From Fodinibacter luteus (GTDB lineage: Bacteria; Actinomycetota; Actinomycetes; Actinomycetales; Dermatophilaceae): 64,000 nt of DNA. The number at the start of each line of letters is the position of its first letter. Within the stretch, counting starts at the first letter, position 1. The DNA lies in contig NZ_BAABGM010000024.1 of the NCBI RefSeq assembly GCF_039541575.1, positions 102,129 to 166,128 on the forward strand, given 5' to 3'. The notes beneath the pieces are model-generated. The model saw only the letters and a program-made list of their open reading frames with translations. It was not told the origin of the DNA and did no database searches. Below are positions 60,007 through 64,000 of the stretch, piece after piece. The translations under genes and the position numbers were made by a program.

Positions 60007-61592
60007 GACGCGACCTGCTGCCGTGCGCCTGTTGCGGCATGCGGCAGCACCGCGCTGACCGCGAATCCACCTTGCGGGGTGGGGCCGACACTGAAGGTGC
60101 CCCCGGCCGCGGTGACCCGGTCCTCCAAGCCGGCCAGCCCATACCCGAGGCCGGCGGGCGCCGGAGCGGGACCGTTGTCGGTGACCTCGACCCGGGTGCG
60201 AACGGGATCGCTGACGACCAGGACTGCTGCGGTCGCGCCCGGAGCATGTTTGAGCACGTTGGTCAGGGCCTCCTGCACGAGGCGGTGGACCGTGGGCAGC
60301 AGGTGGTCCGGTGGCCGCCCCGCCGTCTCGAGCGAGACAGTGAGCCCAGCGCTGCGCAGCCGGCCGACAGTGTGGGCGACGTCGCCCCATGGAGGAGCCG
60401 GTGCTTGGCCCCACCCTGAAGCATCGAGCTCGGCGAGCGCGGCTGCCACGGTCTCGTCGATGGCCCGCAGCCCGGCCCGCGTGGCGTCGGGGTGGCGAGG
60501 CCAGGCGAGCTCGGCGGCGCCGGCTTGAACCGCGACCAGGCTCACCGCGTGCGAGACGACGTCGTGCAGCTCGCGGGCCACCTCGCGTCTGGTGGCGGTC
60601 GTGGCAGCCTCCCGGGCGGTCGTGACCTGCGCCTGGTGTCTGTCGGCGCGGTGCTGGGAGGCCGCCCGAGAACGACGAGCACGACCGACGACGGAGGCGG
60701 CCAGGGCCACGATGGACAGCACGACGATGTTGATGGGGCCGTTGGTGGGGTCGTGCGCGTAGCGGCTGCCCACGGCGCAGCCGAGCAGCACCCCGGCACA
60801 CGCAACACACAGCGGTGTGGGTTTCTGCTCCAGGAGACTCCACAGCAGCAGGCCAACAATGAGGGGGAAGGAGAACCCGTCACCCACCGGCGCGTCCAAG
60901 ACGACCCCGAGCATCAGAATGGTTGCGCCGGCGAGGGCGGTGAGGACGGGCACGAGTCGACGGGTGAGAACGGTCAGAGCCAGTAGTGCGCTCATCAGCC
61001 ACGAGGCCGGGCGCTCCGTATCCGCGACGAGGGCGTTCTCAACGGCGATCAGCGCCCACAAGGCGAGGACCGTCGCGACGTCCAAGCGTGACAGAGGGTG
61101 CAACGGCGAGGACGTCGCGGTGGTCGGCTTGCCGATCACGGGATCCTCACCCCGTGCGTTGCCGTCGGAGTCGATGAGCCCGAGCTGACGGCGCAGCTCG
61201 GCCATCGCCGTGCGCGACTCCGCCTGGATCGCGACCAGACCCGGCCGCGGGTCGTCGGCCTCGTCCGCGCCGGCGACCAAGGACCTGACGGCGCGAAGGG
61301 ACCGCCGCACCGAGCGGTCGATCTCGTTCGACAGGCGAACCCGCTCGTCCTCGACGGCGCGTCTGGCGGCCTCGCTCGGCCGCACTGCGACGACCTGCCG
61401 CTCGCGTTGACGAGCTCGGTGGGAGCGAACCACCGAGCGCCACACCAGTCGGGCAAGGAGGAACAAGAACGAGAGAAGAACCCCCACGAACAGCAGATCG
61501 GCCCAGGTGCGGCCCGCTTGGGTTGCGACCGCCGCCGCGACAGCGAAGGCCACGGCCACGAGGCCGACCTCCGACAGGTGTCGCAGACGCAT
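60003..61592 (-). CDS. Sensor histidine kinase (HisKA_3) with an extra degenerate DHp segment (system B)
   Basis: This 529-residue kinase has two N-terminal membrane helices (about residues 8-50), a first DHp-like segment, four or five further helices (about residues 172-302), the active DHp (REVARELHDVVSHAVSLVAV, His 343) and a HATPase domain (VQEALTNVLKHAPGATAAVL, GYGLAGLEDRVTAAGG). The first segment, EDERVRLSNEIDRSVRRSLR (residues 81-100), aligns with the DHp helix but has Asp 92 in place of His, and is followed by the partner helix TAMAELRRQLGLIDSD. This is the same layout as kinase A at 49553. ATG 61592 has a weak CACGCT box upstream. Confidence 0.85.
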   Translation of the reverse strand: MRLRHLSEVGLVAVAFAVAAAVATQAGRTWADLLFVGVLLSFLFLLARLVWRSVVRSHRARQRERQVVAVRPSEAARRAVEDERVRLSNEIDRSVRRSLRAVRSLVAGADEADDPRPGLVAIQAESRTAMAELRRQLGLIDSDGNARGEDPVIGKPTTATSSPLHPLSRLDVATVLALWALIAVENALVADTERPASWLMSALLALTVLTRRLVPVLTALAGATILMLGVVLDAPVGDGFSFPLIVGLLLWSLLEQKPTPLCVACAGVLLGCAVGSRYAHDPTNGPINIVVLSIVALAASVVGRARRSRAASQHRADRHQAQVTTAREAATTATRREVARELHDVVSHAVSLVAVQAGAAELAWPRHPDATRAGLRAIDETVAAALAELDASGWGQAPAPPWGDVAHTVGRLRSAGLTVSLETAGRPPDHLLPTVHRLVQEALTNVLKHAPGATAAVLVVSDPVRTRVEVTDNGPAPAPAGLGYGLAGLEDRVTAAGGTFSVGPTPQGGFAVSAVLPHAATGARQQVAS

Positions 61593-61639
61593 ACCTGACA
61601 GCGTGCCACCGTGAGAGTGGCCGGCGCCTCGTCCGCAGG

Positions 61640-61677
61640 GACGAGAACACATCATCCGCCTGGCGTGGGATCTCGTC
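61640..61677. promoter_or_regulatory. Spaced inverted repeat in the control region of system B
   Basis: GACGAGA (61640-61646) and TCTCGTC (61671-61677) are perfect seven-base arms 24 bases apart, in the 169-base gap between kinase B and the divergent membrane-protein gene. They could be a site for response regulator B. Statistical support is modest. Confidence 0.35.
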
Positions 61678-61761
61678 TGCGAACGGGACGTGCTGACCCG
61701 GGCTGGGCGACAGCGTGGTGGCACCCACCCCACCCGGGGCCGGGATGACAAGGAGGACCTC

Positions 61762-62415
61762 ATGTCCAAGCCGCTCACCGCCCTCGCGCTCCTTGGCGCG
61801 GCCGGCATCACGACGACCGCGCTCACCGACGCCGTGACCGTCGCCCTCACCGGCGAGCCCAGCTTCGCCAGCGACGAGCACGGCGTCACTGCGCCGTTCG
61901 TGCTGTCCGGTCTGGTACATGTGGGCGCGTATGTCACCTTCGCCACCGTCCTGCACAGCTGGCGCGCCCAGATCGACGGTGCAAGCCGTTTCCGCCGCGC
62001 GGTCCGGGTGGTCCTCACCATCACGCTCGCGGTACTGGCCCTCACGTTGCTGATCGGGACCGGCGTCGCCGTCGCGACGGGCGAGGTGCCCGACAACGCC
62101 GTGTTCGAAGCCGTTGCGGGGATCGCGTTCCTGCTCATGTTCGTGGCAAGCCTGGCACTGGGCATCACACTGCTGCGCCGACCGCAGCTGCGGCTCGCCG
62201 CGCGGACACTCACCGGCATCATTGCCGCCCTCGGGTTGACCATCCTGCTCGGCGCCACAGGCAGCCCATGGGCGCACCCGGCCTACGTGGAGGTCCTCGC
62301 CGCCTTCGGGCTGGCGTTCGTCGCCCTGGCGCCCCGGCACGTCCACGAGGCCGACGAAACCACCGACGTGGAACCCACAACGCACCAACCGCGCCCGGCC
62401 AGGAACCCCGCATAA
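61762..62415 (+). CDS. Six-helix membrane protein divergent from kinase B
   Basis: This 217-residue protein has six predicted helices. Recognisable parts are LTALALLGAAGITTTALTDA, APFVLSGLVHVGAYVTFATV, RVVLTITLAVLALTLLIGTG, IAFLLMFVASLALGITLL, LTGIIAALGLTILLGATGS and VEVLAAFGLAFVALAP, then a hydrophilic tail. I recognise no family. A strong AAGGAGG lies before ATG 61762. It is divergent from kinase B, just as the membrane protein at 51358 is from kinase A, and may be the regulated output. Confidence 0.7.
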   Translation: MSKPLTALALLGAAGITTTALTDAVTVALTGEPSFASDEHGVTAPFVLSGLVHVGAYVTFATVLHSWRAQIDGASRFRRAVRVVLTITLAVLALTLLIGTGVAVATGEVPDNAVFEAVAGIAFLLMFVASLALGITLLRRPQLRLAARTLTGIIAALGLTILLGATGSPWAHPAYVEVLAAFGLAFVALAPRHVHEADETTDVEPTTHQPRPARNPA

Positions 62416-62629
62416 GGGCCGACCCCGGCGGACCCCGGCGTCCCAGTGGCAGTGATGAGCGCCCACTTCCAACGCGCGTCAGTCCGCCGCCTGTCCACTC
62501 TTCCCACGAGTGGCCGTTCCAGATGTGGTGATCCGTGATCGTGACATCTCCGCGCTGTGATGGTGCCATGGCGACAGTGAACTGATCGCGTTCCGGCCGC
62601 CTCGAACACTTCGCAGGAAGGGCGTGCCC

Positions 62630-62875
62630 ATGAGATGTGAACGCTGCCGAGCCGAAGCGACGTCCACCGGGCCCCAGGGTGAGCGGCTCTGCGACAAGCA
62701 CTACAACCCGACGATGGCTGCCGCCCCGGCGTTGGCCAGCACCGGCACTACTGCCGACGCTGTGGGCGCAATGATCGTGGCAGGCGGCGTCGCGTCCCAA
62801 GTGCATGGGGGGCACGTGGCGGTCACCCGCCGCCGGCGCCTCTGGCAGCGGATCCGACGAACGTTCGCACGCTGA
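62630..62875 (+). CDS. Small Cys-rich hypothetical protein
   Basis: This 81-residue protein begins MRCERCRAEATSTGPQGERL followed by CDKHY, a C-x2-C ... C-x2-H set that can bind one zinc. The rest is Ala/Gly-rich with a basic tail (RRRRLWQRIRRTFAR). ATG 62630 is favoured by AGGAAGG eight bases upstream; an in-frame GTG at 62624 is too close to that site. No family is recognised. Confidence 0.5.
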   Translation: MRCERCRAEATSTGPQGERLCDKHYNPTMAAAPALASTGTTADAVGAMIVAGGVASQVHGGHVAVTRRRRLWQRIRRTFAR

Positions 62876-63161
62876 CCTCCCGTTCCCACCGCCCAGAACA
62901 GCACAAGGCGTTCCATCTCGTGACACTCGCCAAATGGGCGTCGACCTGATCGCGTGAGGAGCACTTGCGCGTCGATGTCATCCCAAGCGCCCTGGCCGCC
63001 CTGGCCGCCCTGGCCGCCCTGGCGTGACACTGCCATCGGCACTCGCTCACGGCACACGCGCGGACATCGACCTGCGTCTCAGCCGCCTGGCGACCTTCCT
63101 GACGACGGCACGAGCACGCGGCGCGATGGCTGCACCTCGTGAGCCGGCGGATGATGGTGGG
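62876..63161. other. Intergenic stretch with a tandem repeat
   Basis: Apart from a nine-base tandem repeat (62991-63023) nothing supported was seen. Confidence 0.4.
62991..63023. repeat. 9-bp tandem repeat, about 3.7 copies
   Basis: The unit CCTGGCCGC occurs three times in a row and then a fourth partial time. On the plus strand one frame reads as repeats of Ala-Leu-Ala and on the minus strand as Gly-Gly-Gln, but neither belongs to a supported gene. It is a small slippage-prone minisatellite. Confidence 0.75.
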
Positions 63162-63534
63162 GTGGCGTCAGACTCGAATCCGCGGGTCAGGAGGATCGCG
63201 CAGGTTGATCGCGTATGGGTGGCGGAGACACTCGTGCAGGAGTGGCCGTCGACGTCCGTGGTGCGCCGAGGTGAGCTCGTCGATGCCGCCGGGCTAGCGG
63301 GCTACCTGGCCCGCTGGGGTCGGCGCGTCGGGCTGGTCATGGTGGACATCAAGGACCGCTGAGTACGAGGTCGTCGCCACCGCAGTGCGGATCGAGCACG
63401 AACTCGAGTTCGAGCTGCTCTTTGGAAACCTGACCTCGCGTCGGGCACACCGCCGCGACGAGGCTGAACTCGAGAGCGTCGCGGATGACTTCTCGATCGT
63501 CGGCCCACTGACCATGGTGCGCGTCAGTCGCTGA
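63162..63534 (+). pseudogene. GNAT acetyltransferase with its centre deleted
   Basis: From GTG 63162 the frame reads VRRIAQVDRVWVAETLVQEW and STSVVRRGELVDAAGLAGYL, the N-terminal part of a GNAT domain, then meets a stop at 63360-63362. The neighbouring frame continues the sense with EYEVVATAVRIEHELEFELL. The first part of that is the next strand and the last part (IEHELEFELLF) resembles the very C-terminus of such proteins. The acetyl-CoA-binding middle is therefore missing, and the frame is shifted at the join. The remaining frame to 63534 is not typical of the family. Confidence 0.55.
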
Positions 63535-63589
63535 GCGCAGGAGCGTGCAGCGGGGACCGGAGGTCTCGTCGAACCGGGCAACCAGTCCG

Positions 63590-64000
63590 GTCAAGTCCGC
63601 TGGGGTGGTGTACGAGGTTGATCCTTCGGTTGGGCGTGTGGGTCAGGCCGTGAGGGCCTGAAGCTCAAGGTCGGTGCTCACCTCCTCGGCGGCGGTGTCG
63701 ACGGCTTGGGCGCGGGCCAGGACGTCGAGTCCGAGGTAGCGGCGGCCTTCGGCCCACTCGTCGTGTTGCTCGGCCAGGACAGCGCCGACGAGACGGATGA
63801 TGCTGGCCCGGTCGGGGAGGATCCCGACCACGTCGGTGCGGCGACGGATCTCCCGGTTGAGCCGCTCGTTGGGGTTGTTGGACCAGATCTGACGCCACAC
63901 CTCCTTCGGGAACGGCGTGAACGCGAGGATGTCGGCGTGGGCGCCTTCAAGGTGCTGCGCGACCGCGGGCAGCTTGCCCGCCAGGGCGTCAACGACACGG
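63590..64000 (-). mobile_element. IS256-family insertion sequence, right part only
   Basis: The element continues beyond the right edge. Its transposase gene ends at 63643. The stretch TCAAGTCCGCTGGGG starting near 63591 looks like the outer end, where coding context changes, so the boundary is probably close to 63590. The exact inverted repeat cannot be confirmed because the other end is outside the window. Confidence 0.6.
63643..64000 (-). CDS. IS256-family transposase, C-terminal part
   Basis: The visible 119 residues start inside the gene (RVVDALAGKLPAVAQHLEGA) and contain FPKEVWRQIWSNNPNERLNR and EIRRRTDVVGILPDRASIIR, then LVGAVLAEQHDEWAEGRRYL. This is the conserved C-terminal region of IS256 DDE transposases, including the N-P-x-E-R-L-N-x-E-I-R-R-R motif with the catalytic Glu. 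The frame is open to the edge and shows no damage, so the element may be active. Confidence 0.88.
   Translation of the reverse strand, partial: RVVDALAGKLPAVAQHLEGAHADILAFTPFPKEVWRQIWSNNPNERLNREIRRRTDVVGILPDRASIIRLVGAVLAEQHDEWAEGRRYLGLDVLARAQAVDTAAEEVSTDLELQALTA

Noticed and set aside
62991..63023. Tandem repeats as a CRISPR array
   Set aside because: The units are nine bases, contiguous and without spacers; no cas gene is near.

Overview
The window is chromosomal DNA from a very G+C-rich actinobacterium, most likely in the Micrococcales (an Intrasporangiaceae-like genome). The evidence is the SigE/anti-sigma/methyltransferase block known from mycobacteria and their relatives, a mycothiol-type MshB deacetylase, a DUF3117 protein, DivIVA-domain proteins, a VanW protein, and a strong habit of leaderless transcription (a TANNNT-like box 6-7 nt before the start codon). 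No rRNA, tRNA or CRISPR array was seen.

Left part (1 to about 40.85 kb) is compact core genome. On the minus strand lie an ECF sigma factor, its zinc anti-sigma factor and the start of a third coupled gene (1-1279), with a divergent O-methyltransferase. Next come a YdhR-like protein plus leucyl aminopeptidase, DUF3117, and a four-gene envelope cluster (4363-8608) holding two DivIVA-type domains, one of them fused to a GT-C-like membrane protein, a START-like protein and a PIG-V-like mannosyltransferase. A LOG-family protein follows, then lysine/diaminopimelate genes (dapE and dapD divergent, dapC further on), a lytic-transglycosylase-like protein, a PLP sulfur-amino-acid enzyme with a divergent Lrp regulator, citrate synthase, dapC with a 7Fe ferredoxin, and a GNAT gene carrying an internal palindromic element. 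A chain of overlapping or adjacent minus-strand genes runs typA, a membrane-anchored solute-binding protein, mshB, a flavin reductase and vanW. Divergent from typA is a complete oligopeptide/dipeptide ABC importer (25708-31693). Pterin dehydratase, VIT-family transporter, GATase and cyclic-2,3-diphosphoglycerate-synthetase-like genes follow, then malQ, an epimerase, a PIG-L protein and a universal stress protein.

Right part (about 40.85-64 kb) is accessory: looser packing, visibly less extreme G+C, and a concentration of broken genes. These include a lipase-like gene broken by about six frameshifts, a truncated ASCH-like gene, a tachylectin-like propeller cut by a 10-bp deletion, an IS1380-like remnant, a frameshifted small Cys protein, a frameshifted secreted protein, a GNAT gene that has lost its middle, and an IS256-family element running off the right edge. 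Among these sit intact modules: a TPR-LuxR regulator plus methyltransferase; two ArsR-led operons with SRPBCC/AHSA1 proteins and clear palindromic operators; two NarL-type two-component systems, each divergent from a small membrane protein and each with a duplicated, non-phosphorylatable DHp-like segment in the kinase; adenosine deaminase; a peptidoglycan-binding repeat protein; and a CYTH-CHAD protein.

The most notable items are the DivIVA/GT-C cluster, the twin kinases with degenerate extra DHp segments, the overlapping divergent leaderless promoters at 17562-17568, the inverted-repeat element inside the GNAT gene, and the palindromes on the two arsR promoters.
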